Counted from the first letter of the stretch, positions 53,178 through 62,371 are shown. The stretch is DNA of 64,000 nt from DATDCY01 sp964513745 (GCA_964513745.1 CAZEOK010000002.1:12351-76350); one strand, 5' to 3'. Made by a program: numbers and translations. The notes: a model not told the origin generated them from the letters alone.

Positions 53178-53861
53178 TCAGGCCATCGCTTGCGTGAGGA
53201 TGACACCGCCAGCGATTCCGGCACCCAACAACAGGGGCCAGCCGGGCTGCCGTCGCCGTGAGACCAGCGCTGCCAGGCCGATCAGCGGAACGCACCGGGC
53301 AAAAAGGGCGAAAACCGGCGCTGCAGCTGCGGCCCGGCTCATTCCCGCCCCGCCCCAGAAAGCGACTGCGCCGAGAACCGCCAGCGCCAAGAGGAAAGCC
53401 CGGAGGAAAAAGAAAATCAGTCCGCCGTTGGCCGCCGCCTGGGCCAGACGCTCATGTCCTTGCTCCAGCAGATTCCCGGTGATGCGCACCCAGATCCGGT
53501 TTGCCCGCCGCACGCGCACGTCGGCAAACCGTGCCAGGATGGCCACCGGGAGGAAGCCCGCCGCGATCAGACCGAGCAGCGACTGTTCACCCCACCCGGC
53601 GGGCTGCCCGAGCGAGAGAAACGTTGCCGTGCCGATGAGACCCGCGAGCGCGGTGTCGGGAGGAATGCTCGCTCCAACCGGCAGGTCGGTCAGGCAGAGA
53701 AACTGGAAAAAGGCGCCAGCGAGCAGACCCGAGCCGATATCGCCGGCGCTCCAACCGAGGACGGCTCCTCCGACCAGGGGCTGTGAAATCAGCACCTGGG
53801 CGACTGCGGTCTGGTCGAGGCCGAGCAACCCTACGATGACCGCGGCGCCGGCGGTGTTCAC
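53178..53861 (-). CDS. PTS mannose-family EIIC component
   Basis: Membrane component EIIC, 227 residues (shorter than the usual ~260). The start is GTG at 53861, which overlaps the EIIB stop and has AAGGAG upstream; the frame is open earlier but non-homologous. Family segments: GLLGLDQTAVAQVLISQPLVGG, then FLCLTDLPVGASIPPDTA. The C-terminal part is reduced in length, so transport competence is not certain. It lies between EIIB and EIID. Confidence 0.9.
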   Translation of the reverse strand: MNTAGAAVIVGLLGLDQTAVAQVLISQPLVGGAVLGWSAGDIGSGLLAGAFFQFLCLTDLPVGASIPPDTALAGLIGTATFLSLGQPAGWGEQSLLGLIAAGFLPVAILARFADVRVRRANRIWVRITGNLLEQGHERLAQAAANGGLIFFFLRAFLLALAVLGAVAFWGGAGMSRAAAAAPVFALFARCVPLIGLAALVSRRRQPGWPLLLGAGIAGGVILTQAMA

Positions 53862-54340
53862 TCTTCTCCTTCTTTCAGCTGCCGCGGCAGGGCGCAGGAG
53901 CGATCGCGCGGCATCTGGCGCACGTCGACCTCGACGCCGCGCCGGCAGAACTCGCGCAGGATGGCGCAGTCGTCGCTGTCCAGGGTGACCCCGTCGCAGA
54001 GACACACCCGGCCCGCATCATGGCGCAGGCCGCCGATGTTCAACCGGGCAACCGGGAGGCCCGCATTCATCGCCCGACGTGCATCCTGGAGGCTTTCAAA
54101 GAGCATGATCACCGTGTCGCGGTCCCAGCCCGCGCTTGCGCCGCGGCGGGCAGCCTCCGCGACGGGGACGACTTCGAGGCGAACGTTCGAAGCGCCGGCC
54201 TGAAGGATCGAGGAAAGCAGCGGGTCGGCGGCAATCCGGTCGTTGGCGATGACCACGACGGTCGCGCGCAGGTGGGGCACCCAGCCGACGGAAATCTGCC
54301 CGTGCATGAGACGGTCGTCAACGCGGGCCAGCGCGATCAT
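53858..54340 (-). CDS. PTS mannose-family EIIB component
   Basis: The 160-residue EIIB domain that accepts phosphate from EIIA and gives it to the sugar. The active site is His13 in RVDDRLMHGQISVGW, the canonical motif of the family. It is a stand-alone gene, overlapping EIIA (ATGA) upstream and EIIC (GTGA) downstream, so the four components are translated as a coupled set. Confidence 0.93.
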   Translation of the reverse strand: MIALARVDDRLMHGQISVGWVPHLRATVVVIANDRIAADPLLSSILQAGASNVRLEVVPVAEAARRGASAGWDRDTVIMLFESLQDARRAMNAGLPVARLNIGGLRHDAGRVCLCDGVTLDSDDCAILREFCRRGVEVDVRQMPRDRSCALPRQLKEGEE

Positions 54341-54768
54341 GGCCGGGAGCCTGTGCCGTTCGGGTCGGGGCCGGCGAGCGCCTCGCTGGCGACGATGATC
54401 GCGCCGCGACCGACCTTCTTGACCTGGGCGGCGGTCTCGCGCAGGCCCGAGTCCCGCCGCGCCTGCACGGCCTTGAGGAGCATCGGCAGACTGACGCCGG
54501 AGACCACTTCCACCGGGCGCGTGCCGCCCATGAGCGCCAGGCAGAGGTTCGAGGGCGTGCCTCCGAGCATGTCGGTCAACACGAGGGCTCCGTCGCCGGC
54601 GTCGGCGCTGCCGAGGGCCTCCTGGAGGCGCGAGCTGGCGTCTTCAAGCCGGTCGGTGACCTGGAGCGACAGCGAAGCCATGAGCGGCTGCTCGCCGACG
54701 ATCATCGCCATCGCCCCAATGAGCGCCCGCCCGAGTTCTCCGTGGGTCGCGAGCATGATCCCGATCAT
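54337..54768 (-). CDS. PTS mannose-family EIIA component
   Basis: The 143-residue EIIA domain with the active His9 in MLATHGELGRALIGA and the LTDMLGGTPSNLCL segment typical of the mannose family. The start at 54768 follows GAGGAGG; an upstream in-frame codon would add eight basic residues. In Geobacter relatives an EIIA of this type sits downstream of rapZ, as here. Confidence 0.94.
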   Translation of the reverse strand: MIGIMLATHGELGRALIGAMAMIVGEQPLMASLSLQVTDRLEDASSRLQEALGSADAGDGALVLTDMLGGTPSNLCLALMGGTRPVEVVSGVSLPMLLKAVQARRDSGLRETAAQVKKVGRGAIIVASEALAGPDPNGTGSRP

Positions 54769-54798
54769 CAGCCCCCTCCTCGCCCCGCGCAATGCGCG

Positions 54799-55764
54799 CT
54801 AATCGCCCTGAAGGTCCCTGTTGCGCACGGTGACACGGAAACCCTGGCCCGTCAGCGCCCCGGCGACGACCCGCGCGATGACCGGGGAGCGATGCCGGCC
54901 CCCGGTGCAACCGATCGCAATCGTCAGGTACGCCCGTCCGTCGGCGCGGTAGAGCGGCACCAGGTAGTTGAGGAACGGGAGAAAGGCTCCCAAGAACGAG
55001 ACGGCCTCGGGTCGCCCGAGGACGAAGTCGTTCACCGGCTCGTCCAGCCCGCTGAGATGCTTGAGCCCCGCTTCGAAGAAAGGGTTGCGGATGAAACGGA
55101 CATCGAAGACCAGGTCGGCCTCCGCGGGGACGCCGTATTTGAAGCCGAAGGAGAACACCGTGACGGTCAGGTCTCCGGCGGGACGCGCATCCCGCGCTAT
55201 GGAGAGCATCCGCTCGCGCAGATCCCGTATGCGCATCTGCGAAGTGTCCACGACCTGGTCCGCCAAGGCCCGAAGCGGCTCGAGCTCCTGGCGCTCGGCG
55301 CGAATGGCCTCCACGAGAGGCAGGCCGCCGCCGAGGGGGTGCACCCGACGCGTCTCGCTGAACCGGCGCACGAGGACGTTCTCGGTGGCCTCGAGGAACA
55401 GCAGCCTGATCCCGATCCCCCGGGCGCGCGCCGACCGGTAGACGCCGGGGAACCGTTGGACGAAGCTGCGCTCCCGGATGTCCATGCCGAGCACGACCAG
55501 ATCCAGATCCAGCGTGCTGCGGTGCGTGAGCTCCAGCATCCGCGGCAGCAGCGCGGTCGGCAGGTTGTCGACGCAGTAGGCGCCCAGGTCCTCGAGCGCC
55601 TTGACGGCGGAGCTCCTGCCGGACCCGGAGAGACCCGTGATGACGAGGAACTCGGCCCCCGGGGCGGTGACGCCGGGCTTCTGCGCCTTGCGGCGCCGGG
55701 CGGCGCGCGCCGCGCTGTCGGCCCCAACCCTGCCGGACTTCGCCGACGGCCGCGCCGCCTTCAT
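54799..55764 (-). CDS. rapZ: RapZ (YvcJ) nucleotide/RNA-binding regulator with Arg in Walker A
   Basis: A P-loop protein of 321 residues. E. coli RapZ binds small RNAs and glucosamine-6-phosphate to control GlmS synthesis. The start at 55764 (MKAARPSAKS) overlaps the hprK stop (ATGA). The ~35-residue basic N-terminus precedes the P-loop ITGLSGSGRSS, where the usual Walker A Lys is Arg50. DLGAYCVDNLP, RRFSETRRVHPL, SFGFKYGVP and the C-terminal AIGCTGGRHRSP are conserved. The Arg variant is also found in some other bacterial branches of this family. Confidence 0.95.
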   Translation of the reverse strand: MKAARPSAKSGRVGADSAARAARRRKAQKPGVTAPGAEFLVITGLSGSGRSSAVKALEDLGAYCVDNLPTALLPRMLELTHRSTLDLDLVVLGMDIRERSFVQRFPGVYRSARARGIGIRLLFLEATENVLVRRFSETRRVHPLGGGLPLVEAIRAERQELEPLRALADQVVDTSQMRIRDLRERMLSIARDARPAGDLTVTVFSFGFKYGVPAEADLVFDVRFIRNPFFEAGLKHLSGLDEPVNDFVLGRPEAVSFLGAFLPFLNYLVPLYRADGRAYLTIAIGCTGGRHRSPVIARVVAGALTGQGFRVTVRNRDLQGD

Positions 55765-56753
55765 GCCCCGCCCCCGCGCGTCTGCTGGAGCAGGCGCCGG
55801 TTGAGTTCGCGCGCGGTGTGGTATCCCTGCTTCTTGAGCAGGTGGTTCCTCGCGGCGAGCTCGAGGATGACGGCGATGTTCCTCCCCGGGCTGACCGGGA
55901 TGCGCAGGTCGTTGACCGGGATGTCGAGCAGCTTCCGGTAGTGCTCGTCGAGTCCCAGCCGGTCGTAGTGAGCGCCGGTGTTCCATTCCTCGAGCTGGAC
56001 GACGAGCTCGATCTCCGCCGTGGCGAGCACCGCGGCCACCCCGAACAGCTCCTTGACGTCGATGATGCCGATACCACGAATCTCCATATGGTAGCGGGCG
56101 AGCCCCGAGCCGCTGCCCATCAGGGAGCGGTTCTCTCCCCGGTGGACGATGACCATGTCGTCCGCGATGAGGCGGTGACCGCGGGTGACGAGCTCGAGCG
56201 CGCTCTCGCTCTTGCCGATGCCGCTGGGACCGAGGATCAGGACTCCGACGCCGAAGATCTCCACGAGCACCCCGTGTACGGTGATCTCGGCCCCGAGGCG
56301 GTTGCGCAGGAAAAACACGAGGCGACTGAGGCTGGTCGTCAGGGACTCCCGGGTGACCAGCAGCGGAAGCGAGGCCTCGCGCGAGAGCGTGACAATCCCC
56401 TCGGGAACCGGATGACTGCGCGAGAGCACGAGGCCGGCGATTGGCTCGGCGACAAGCGACCGTGCCAGCCGGCGACGGTCGCTCGGCGCCAATCGGTCCA
56501 GACGGGCCAGCGCCGCCGGACCAGCAGCCATGAGGCAGTCGCTCCCACCGAACCGGGGAGCACCATCCGAGCCGAAGCCGAGCCTGCGGACGCTCGGGCA
56601 GCGGATCGGACGCTCGAGACCCTGGCTTCCCGAAAAATACTCAAGGCCGAGGTGCGGGGTGCCGAGAAGCTCGCGTACCGTGAGATACGAGGCGGTTGGT
56701 GAAACACGTCCCACCGGGAGATCGCTTGGCAGGGCGCGCACCGGCACAGCCAT
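55761..56753 (-). CDS. hprK: HPr kinase/phosphorylase
   Basis: Phosphorylates and dephosphorylates Ser46 of HPr in response to ATP, phosphate and sugar phosphates. The 330-residue protein has a variable N-terminal domain, His near residue 160 (TVHGVLVEIFG), the P-loop GPSGIGKSESALEL (about 175-188) and the HprK signature MEIRGIGIIDV. The start at 56753 has AGGA six bases upstream; GTG at 56771 is an alternative. Clustering with rpoN, rapZ and PTS genes is usual in proteobacteria that keep HprK. Confidence 0.96.
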   Translation of the reverse strand: MAVPVRALPSDLPVGRVSPTASYLTVRELLGTPHLGLEYFSGSQGLERPIRCPSVRRLGFGSDGAPRFGGSDCLMAAGPAALARLDRLAPSDRRRLARSLVAEPIAGLVLSRSHPVPEGIVTLSREASLPLLVTRESLTTSLSRLVFFLRNRLGAEITVHGVLVEIFGVGVLILGPSGIGKSESALELVTRGHRLIADDMVIVHRGENRSLMGSGSGLARYHMEIRGIGIIDVKELFGVAAVLATAEIELVVQLEEWNTGAHYDRLGLDEHYRKLLDIPVNDLRIPVSPGRNIAVILELAARNHLLKKQGYHTARELNRRLLQQTRGGGA

Positions 56754-56818
56754 GCTCTTCCTGACGGACACCAGATCGGCTGTTCGCGGTCGACCGTCGC
56801 GATGGTTCGTCGCGCGAC

Positions 56819-57349
56819 CTAGGCCGGGGGCTGGACGAGCCCGAAGTTGCCGTCGCCCCGCTTGTAGATAACGTTCACCAGGCCGTTCTTGGCATTGTGG
56901 AAGACCAGGAAAACCTCCGGGCGGCCCTGGAGGTCCTCGACGGCCTCATCGATGCTCAATGGCTTGGGCGCGAATGTTTCCGCGACGAAGACCCGCGCGC
57001 GCGGGGGGGCGACCTCTTCCTCGGGCTCGGCGCCACCGGTGGCCTCGATGGCGTGCTTGTGGTCCTTGATCCTGTCCTTGAGACGCTTGGCCTGGATCTC
57101 GATCTTGTCGAGAACCAGGTCGATCGCGGAATACATGTCGTGCGTCTCTTCCTTGGCATGCAGCGTGGCACCGTGCGATTGAACGACGACCTCGACGATG
57201 TGACGGTACTTTTCCACGGCAACGGTGACGTGAGCGGAGGAGATCTTGTCGAGATACTTGCAGGCCCTGCCGATCTTCTCGGTGACGTAGTCCCTGATCG
57301 GGTCGGTGATCTCGATGTGTCTGCCGGTGATCGTGATGGGCATTTCCAT
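56819..57349 (-). CDS. hpf: Long-form ribosome hibernation promoting factor
   Basis: Dimerises idle 70S ribosomes into 100S particles. The 176-residue length and two-part structure (N-terminal HPF domain from ITITGRHIEITDPIRDYVTEKI, C-terminal dimerisation domain AVEDLQGRPEVFLVFHNAKNG) mark the long form. The start at 57349 follows AAGGAGG nine bases upstream; a second ATG two codons later is possible. It lies downstream of rpoN, a classic pairing, and may have its own promoter (57372-57400). Confidence 0.96.
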   Translation of the reverse strand: MEMPITITGRHIEITDPIRDYVTEKIGRACKYLDKISSAHVTVAVEKYRHIVEVVVQSHGATLHAKEETHDMYSAIDLVLDKIEIQAKRLKDRIKDHKHAIEATGGAEPEEEVAPPRARVFVAETFAPKPLSIDEAVEDLQGRPEVFLVFHNAKNGLVNVIYKRGDGNFGLVQPPA

Positions 57350-57371
57350 GGTCGATGTCCTCCTTGCAGTG

Positions 57372-57400
57372 AAAATAGCACTCCCCGGGAAAATGTTCAA
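57372..57400 (-). promoter_or_regulatory. Possible sigma-70 promoter of hpf
   Basis: On the minus strand TTGAAC (57400-57395) and TATTTT (57377-57372) are exactly 17 bases apart, in the 69-base gap between rpoN and hpf. Each box matches the consensus at four of six positions. It would let hpf be expressed apart from the long upstream run. Confidence 0.42.
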
Positions 57401-57418
57401 CGTCACACCCCGAGGCCG

Positions 57419-58837
57419 TCAGTAAAGCCGCCTGCGACGGTTTGCGGGCGGAATCCGTAAAATGGAGCGGTACTTGGCGACCGTGCGCCGCGCGATGTCC
57501 AGGCCGTGCTCCTGGTTCAACCGACGGACGATCTCCAGGTCGCTGAACGGCCGACGCAGGTCCTCGGCGGAGACGATCTTCTGGAGCAGGTCCTGAACGG
57601 AAACGGACGACATCGACTCGGCGCCCCCGCTTCGCCCGATGCCGCTGTTGAAGAAGTACTTGAGCTCGAAGAGCCCCTGGGGCGTCTGTGCGTACTTGTT
57701 GCTGGTAACGCGGCTCACGGTCGACTCGTGCATCTGGATGTCCTCAGCCACCGTTCTGAGCACCAGAGGACGCAGGTGGTCGATGCCGCGGTCGAAGAAA
57801 TCCCGCTGGAACCGCACGATGCTGCGGGTCACCTTGAGAATCGTCTCCTGCCGCTGGAGAATGCTCTTGATCAGCCAGCGCGCCGAGTTGACCTTCTTCT
57901 CGATGAATTCACGGTCGGAGGCCTCGAGCCTGCCGCTGCGATACATCCGGCGATAGAAACCGTTGATCCGAAGCTGCGGCAGCCCGTCTTCGACGAGGCT
58001 CACCTGATAGTCGTCCCCGTCCTTGACGATGGTGATGTCCGGGACGATGGTCGGCGCCGTATCGCCGGCGAAGACGCGGCCCGGGTGGGGCTCCAGCTCA
58101 CCGATCGTCCGCGCGGCAGCCACGACTGCGTCGAGGGAGACCTTCTGGACGCTGGCGATGCGCTTGTACCGCCGGGCTTCGAGATCCGCCAGGTGCTCGC
58201 GGACGAGCCGCTCGGCAAGACCGCCGCCCTGGCCCCGCTGCTCCAGCTGGATGGCCAGACACTCGCCGACGTCGCGTGCCCCGACCCCCGACGGGTCGAA
58301 CGCCTGAACAATGCGCAGCACCCGTGTGACCGCCGCGTCCGGAACGCCGAGCAGTGCGGCGATCTCCTCGGGTGTCGTCTGCAGGTAGCCGTTCTCGTCG
58401 ATGTTGCCGACGATTTCCGCCCCGATCAGGCGGTCCTCCTCCGTGGCGACGGCCACGTTCAGCTGCTGCTCGAGATGCTCGGCGAGGCTCTCGGCCCTCG
58501 TAAGGGCGCTCTCGTACTCCGGAGCTTCCTCGGCTCCGCCGCGCTGCTCGGATGATTCGTCGTAGCTCTCGAGATACCGGGTCCAACTCTCGTCGTCGCC
58601 GTCGGGAGACGGTGCCGCGTCCGGCTCGCTTGCGGCGACGGCTACCGGCGCAACCTCGGGGGATGGCCCGATTGGTTCGGCCTGCAACTCCTCGAGTGTC
58701 GGATTTTCGAGAAGCTCCTGACGGATGTACTGCACCAGCTCCTGGCGTGAGTACTGAAGCAGCTTGATCGCCTGCTGAAGCGTCGGGGTCAGCACCAGGC
58801 GCTGGGTCAGGCGCAGGTCGAGTCGAGGCTGCTGCAT
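57419..58837 (-). CDS. rpoN: RNA polymerase sigma-54 factor RpoN
   Basis: Sigma-54 directs RNA polymerase to -24/-12 promoters that need enhancer-binding ATPases. The 472-residue protein starts with the Gln/Leu-rich activator-interacting region (MQQPRLDLRLTQRLVLTPTL), then an acidic linker, the core-binding domain, the helix-turn-helix region and the invariant RpoN box ARRTVAKYR (about 449-457) near the end. It is followed by hpf and preceded by lptB, as in many proteobacteria. A matching promoter is present upstream of the ComEA-like gene in this window. Confidence 0.98.
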   Translation of the reverse strand: MQQPRLDLRLTQRLVLTPTLQQAIKLLQYSRQELVQYIRQELLENPTLEELQAEPIGPSPEVAPVAVAASEPDAAPSPDGDDESWTRYLESYDESSEQRGGAEEAPEYESALTRAESLAEHLEQQLNVAVATEEDRLIGAEIVGNIDENGYLQTTPEEIAALLGVPDAAVTRVLRIVQAFDPSGVGARDVGECLAIQLEQRGQGGGLAERLVREHLADLEARRYKRIASVQKVSLDAVVAAARTIGELEPHPGRVFAGDTAPTIVPDITIVKDGDDYQVSLVEDGLPQLRINGFYRRMYRSGRLEASDREFIEKKVNSARWLIKSILQRQETILKVTRSIVRFQRDFFDRGIDHLRPLVLRTVAEDIQMHESTVSRVTSNKYAQTPQGLFELKYFFNSGIGRSGGAESMSSVSVQDLLQKIVSAEDLRRPFSDLEIVRRLNQEHGLDIARRTVAKYRSILRIPPANRRRRLY

Positions 58838-58840
58838 CGG

Positions 58841-59578
58841 CTAGGACCCTGGCTGTGCGAGCTGGAAGCGCTCGCCGAGGTAGATCTGCCGGGCCTTCTC
58901 GCTGCCGGCGATCTGCGCCGGCGTCCCCTCCTCGAGGATCTCCCCGGCGCTGATGATGTACGCGCGATCGGTGATTTCGAGCGTCTCCTGCACGTTGTGG
59001 TCCGTGATGAGGATGCCGATATCCCGCGCCTTGAGGATGGCGCAGAGCTTCTGAATGTCCATCACCGCGATCGGGTCGATGCCGGCGAAGGGCTCGTCGA
59101 GCAGCACGAAGCTCGGCGAGGTCGCGAGCGCGCGGCAGATCTCGACCCTGCGGCGCTCCCCGCCCGAAAGAGACTGCGCCTTGCGCCCGGCGAGGTGGGC
59201 GACGCCGAGATCGTGGAGCAGCCGCTCCATCGCTTCAATGCGCGCGCTCTTCGTGAGCGGCTGGTTTTCGAGCACCGCGAGGACGTTCTCGGCGACGGTG
59301 AGCTTTCGGAAGACCGACGGCTCCTGGGGCAGATAGTTGATGCCCTTGCGGGCTCGTACGTACATCGGCAGGGAGGTGATCTCCTCGTCGTCGAGCAGCA
59401 CGCGGCCGCGGTCAGGGTGCGCCAGCCCGACGATCATGTAGAACGAGGTCGTCTTGCCGGCGCCGTTTGGACCGAGCAAGCCGACGATCTCCCCCTGCCC
59501 GACCGCAAGACTCACGCCCCTGACCACGGTCCGGGAGCGATAGGTCTTGAAGAGCCCCTCCGCGCGCAGCGTGCGCAT
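58841..59578 (-). CDS. lptB: LPS export ABC ATPase LptB
   Basis: The cytoplasmic ATPase that powers LPS extraction with LptF and LptG. The 245-residue protein has Walker A GPNGAGKTTSFYMI, signature LSGGERRRVEI, Walker B FVLLDEPFAGIDPI and the H-loop TDHNVQE, all matching LptB. Its ATG shares one base with the lptA stop (TGATG). lptF and lptG are about 25 kb away in this window. Confidence 0.97.
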   Translation of the reverse strand: MRTLRAEGLFKTYRSRTVVRGVSLAVGQGEIVGLLGPNGAGKTTSFYMIVGLAHPDRGRVLLDDEEITSLPMYVRARKGINYLPQEPSVFRKLTVAENVLAVLENQPLTKSARIEAMERLLHDLGVAHLAGRKAQSLSGGERRRVEICRALATSPSFVLLDEPFAGIDPIAVMDIQKLCAILKARDIGILITDHNVQETLEITDRAYIISAGEILEEGTPAQIAGSEKARQIYLGERFQLAQPGS

Positions 59579-60177
59579 CAGGGTTTTTTCGCCTCCTGCG
59601 CCTCGTCGGGATACACCGTGAGATTGACCTTCCCCTTGACGACCACCTTCTTGTCCTCGAGGTGGAAGATCATTTCTTCGCCGACGATGACACTTTTGCC
59701 TTCCCAGACCCGCGGGCTCCCCGTCATGGTCACGATTCGCGGGCCGGCCTCGTATACTCCCTTCTCACCCGTGGAGTACCGTTCCTTCTTCGTGTCGGGG
59801 TCGATCTGCCGAAAACGCACGTTCTTGAGCGCGACGATCTTCGTGACCCGCCGCTGGGTGGACGGCCCCGCGGTGGCGGCCGCAGGATCGCCCGCCGGCG
59901 TCTCCGGTTGGGAGAGCGTCACCTCCATGCTGTCGGCGGTCAGCGTCGAGTCGGCCTGGATTGCCACGACATTGCCCGTGAAGACAACAAGGTTTTCCTT
60001 GTTGAAGAATTCGGCGGCGTCGGCCGTGATGCGCACCGGCGGTTCGGGCTTGGCCGCGCTATTCTCCGCCGGCCCGCCGGTCGGTGCGTCTGCTGCGGTC
60101 ACGACCGAGGCGGCCGCCAGGACTGCGACGAACATGACGGCGAGGAGCCGCCGGTTTGATCCGCTGCGTGCTTGCAC
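59578..60177 (-). CDS. lptA: LPS transport periplasmic protein LptA
   Basis: Periplasmic bridge protein with an OstA domain (about residues 45-185: VRITADAAEFFNKENLVVFTGNV, then SPRVWEGKSVIVGEEMIFHLEDKKVVVKG with breaks). I place the start at GTG 60177 because it follows AGGGGGA and gives a normal signal peptide (SNRRLLAVMFVAVLAAASVV, cut after TAA). An ATG at 60243 with GGGA upstream would add 22 residues before the signal. It lies between lptC and lptB. Confidence 0.92.
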   Translation of the reverse strand: MQARSGSNRRLLAVMFVAVLAAASVVTAADAPTGGPAENSAAKPEPPVRITADAAEFFNKENLVVFTGNVVAIQADSTLTADSMEVTLSQPETPAGDPAAATAGPSTQRRVTKIVALKNVRFRQIDPDTKKERYSTGEKGVYEAGPRIVTMTGSPRVWEGKSVIVGEEMIFHLEDKKVVVKGKVNLTVYPDEAQEAKKP

Positions 60178-60257
60178 CGCTCTTCCCCCTGGCTTGACGC
60201 CGATAATCCCTTCACTCTGGTCAGCCGTGCCACGATACTGCATCCTGGTATTTCCCG

Positions 60258-60863
60258 CTACGAGGGCTGCGACGGTGCCAGGGCGCCACCGCGGATCTCG
60301 CCCTGCACCTGACCCCAGAGGATGACCCTCTCAGTCGCCAGATTCGCGTCAAGGTGCTCGCCTCTGAAGGTGAAGGTCGGCGTGACGATGACCACCGGCA
60401 GCGGCGCGCGCAGCACCTTGTTCTTATCGTCCCACAGGAGCTGGTCGGTCAAAAGGGCCGCGCCGTCATGCCGCTCGATGCGAACCTGGCCGTTGAGCTC
60501 CGCGTTTCGGCTGGCAAAATTCACCAGCCCCTCTTCACTGGTGATAACGACCGGGACCGAGCCGCTTTCCCCGTACCAGGTGATCTTGACGGCGCGCAGG
60601 CGGGCTTTCTCCTCGAAGATCTCGGCCTGGGCTGACTCGAGCACCCAGATGGTGCGGTCCATGCGCGTCTCGACATGACGAAAATCGCGGGTCACCATCT
60701 CCGCCCCGGTGTCATTTGCCACGCTGCCCACCGGCGGGTCCCGATCATCGTCGACCGCCATGCGCCGGTACCAGACCACGCTGGAGAGCGCCGAGACCAC
60801 CAGGAGCGCAAGCAGGACGCGCCCCGCCCTGGCCTTGATACGCAGCCACCGCGATGTGCTCAC
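60258..60863 (-). CDS. lptC: LPS export protein LptC
   Basis: The bitopic inner-membrane protein that receives LPS from LptB2FG and passes it to LptA. The 201-residue protein has one N-terminal membrane span (about 14-32) and a beta-jellyroll with WVLESAQAEIFEEKARLRAV and GEHLDANLATERVILWG. The GTG start overlaps the kdsC stop (GTGA). Order kdsC-lptC-lptA-lptB is as in E. coli. Confidence 0.93.
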   Translation of the reverse strand: MSTSRWLRIKARAGRVLLALLVVSALSSVVWYRRMAVDDDRDPPVGSVANDTGAEMVTRDFRHVETRMDRTIWVLESAQAEIFEEKARLRAVKITWYGESGSVPVVITSEEGLVNFASRNAELNGQVRIERHDGAALLTDQLLWDDKNKVLRAPLPVVIVTPTFTFRGEHLDANLATERVILWGQVQGEIRGGALAPSQPS

Positions 60864-61390
60864 CGCCGGAACCTCGCCAGGGCATCCTCCCAGCGGCCCT
60901 GCGCCGCGAGGAGGAATTCGACGAGCTCGCGAACAGCCCCGCGCCCCCCCGGTGCCGCTGCAACCCAGTCGGCTACGGCCTGGACCTCGGGCACGGCGTC
61001 CCCGACAGCCGCCGCGAAGCCCACCCGGCGCAGCGCGGGCAGGTCGACGATGTCGTCACCGAGGTAGGCAGTCTCCGCGGCGCGAGCGCCCTCCTCGCGG
61101 AAGAACCGGTCCATGACCTCACCCTTGTCGCGCGCGCCCTGGAAAACCCGGTGCACGCCCAGCTCGGCGGCGCGGCGCTCCACAACCCCCGAGCTGCGGC
61201 CGGTGAGAAATACCGTCCTGATTCCCTCCTGCGCAGCCAGCACGATGCGCTGCCCGTCACGCACGTCGAAGGCCTTCCACTCGCCGTGCCCGCCGTCGAG
61301 AACGATACGCCCGTCGGTGAGCACGCCGTCGACGTCGAGCACGAGCCAGCGCACGCTGCGGGCCTTCTCGCGGGCGTGAGTGTCGACCAT
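60860..61390 (-). CDS. kdsC: 3-deoxy-D-manno-octulosonate 8-phosphate phosphatase KdsC
   Basis: A HAD-family phosphatase that releases Kdo from Kdo-8-phosphate. The 176-residue protein has the nucleophile motif DVDGVLTDG, the FLTGRSSGVVERRAAELG segment with conserved Ser/Thr, and YLGDDIVDLPALRRVG with the metal-binding Asp pair. It has the compact tetrameric KdsC form without a cap domain. It lies 6 bases after kdsD. Confidence 0.96.
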   Translation of the reverse strand: MVDTHAREKARSVRWLVLDVDGVLTDGRIVLDGGHGEWKAFDVRDGQRIVLAAQEGIRTVFLTGRSSGVVERRAAELGVHRVFQGARDKGEVMDRFFREEGARAAETAYLGDDIVDLPALRRVGFAAAVGDAVPEVQAVADWVAAAPGGRGAVRELVEFLLAAQGRWEDALARFRR

Positions 61391-61396
61391 GGGTGT

Positions 61397-62371
61397 CTAG
61401 GCGATGCCGGCCTTGAGCAGGTCGTGCATGTGGACAAGGCCCCGCAGGCGCCCGGCTGCGTCGATGACGGCCAGGGACGTGATCGACCGGGACTCCATCA
61501 GGCGCAGTGCCTGCACCCCGTACTCCTGCTCGCCGACGGTGACCGGGGTGCGGGTCATGACCTCCCCCACCGACGACCCGGAAAAATCGACCCCGCGCTC
61601 TATCATGCGCCGCAGGTCACCGTCGGTGACGATCCCTGAGAGACGACGGCGGGCGTCCACCACGGCGGCGATGCCGAGTTTTCGGGAGCTCATGACATAG
61701 ATGGCGCGTAGAAGCGGCGTCTTCTCGCGCACCAGCGGCAGGTCGGCGCCACGGTGCATGAGATCGGTCACGCGCAACCAACGGGCACCGAGCTTACCAC
61801 CCGGGTGCAGGCGCGCGAAGTCCTCCTCGCCAAAACCCCGGTGCTCGAGCAAAGCCATCGCCAACGCGTCACCGAGGGCCAGGGCCGCGGTCGAACTCGT
61901 CGTCGGAGCCAGACCGAGCGGGCAGGCTTCCTGGGCACGCCCCGTGAGGAGGACGACGGAGCTCGCCGTCGCCAGCCGCGAGTCGCGCACGCTCGTCAGG
62001 GAAATTACCGCTGTCCCCATCCGACGCAGCGTCGGCAGCAGACGCAGGACTTCCTCGGTCTCCCCGCTCGATGACACCGCGAGAACGACGTCCCCCGGGG
62101 TGACGACGCCCAGGTCCCCGTGCGCCCCCTCCGCGGCATGGAGAAACACCGCCGTGGTCCCGGTGCTGGCGAGCGTCGAGGCGATCTTCTTGGCAATCAG
62201 GCCGGATTTTCCCACCCCGGTGAGCACGGCCTTGCCGCGGCACTCGGAGAGCAGCCGCACCGCCGCCAGGAAGTCCCGACCCAGTCGCGGTGCAAGGCGC
62301 CGGATGGCGTCCGCCTCCATTTCGAGCGTCCGGCGGGCCCGCGCGAGGACACGGGCATCGCTCGTCGTCAC
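61397..62371 (-). CDS. kdsD: Arabinose-5-phosphate isomerase KdsD
   Basis: Makes D-arabinose-5-phosphate, the first precursor of Kdo. The 324-residue protein has an N-terminal SIS domain (LTGVGKSGLIAKKIASTLASTGT, SSSGETEEVLRLLP) and two C-terminal CBS domains (VTDLMHRGADLPLV, VGEVMTRTPVTV). The GTG start at 62371 overlaps the kdsA stop (GTGA); the frame remains open upstream but that part is non-coding. Confidence 0.96.
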   Translation of the reverse strand: MTTSDARVLARARRTLEMEADAIRRLAPRLGRDFLAAVRLLSECRGKAVLTGVGKSGLIAKKIASTLASTGTTAVFLHAAEGAHGDLGVVTPGDVVLAVSSSGETEEVLRLLPTLRRMGTAVISLTSVRDSRLATASSVVLLTGRAQEACPLGLAPTTSSTAALALGDALAMALLEHRGFGEEDFARLHPGGKLGARWLRVTDLMHRGADLPLVREKTPLLRAIYVMSSRKLGIAAVVDARRRLSGIVTDGDLRRMIERGVDFSGSSVGEVMTRTPVTVGEQEYGVQALRLMESRSITSLAVIDAAGRLRGLVHMHDLLKAGIA

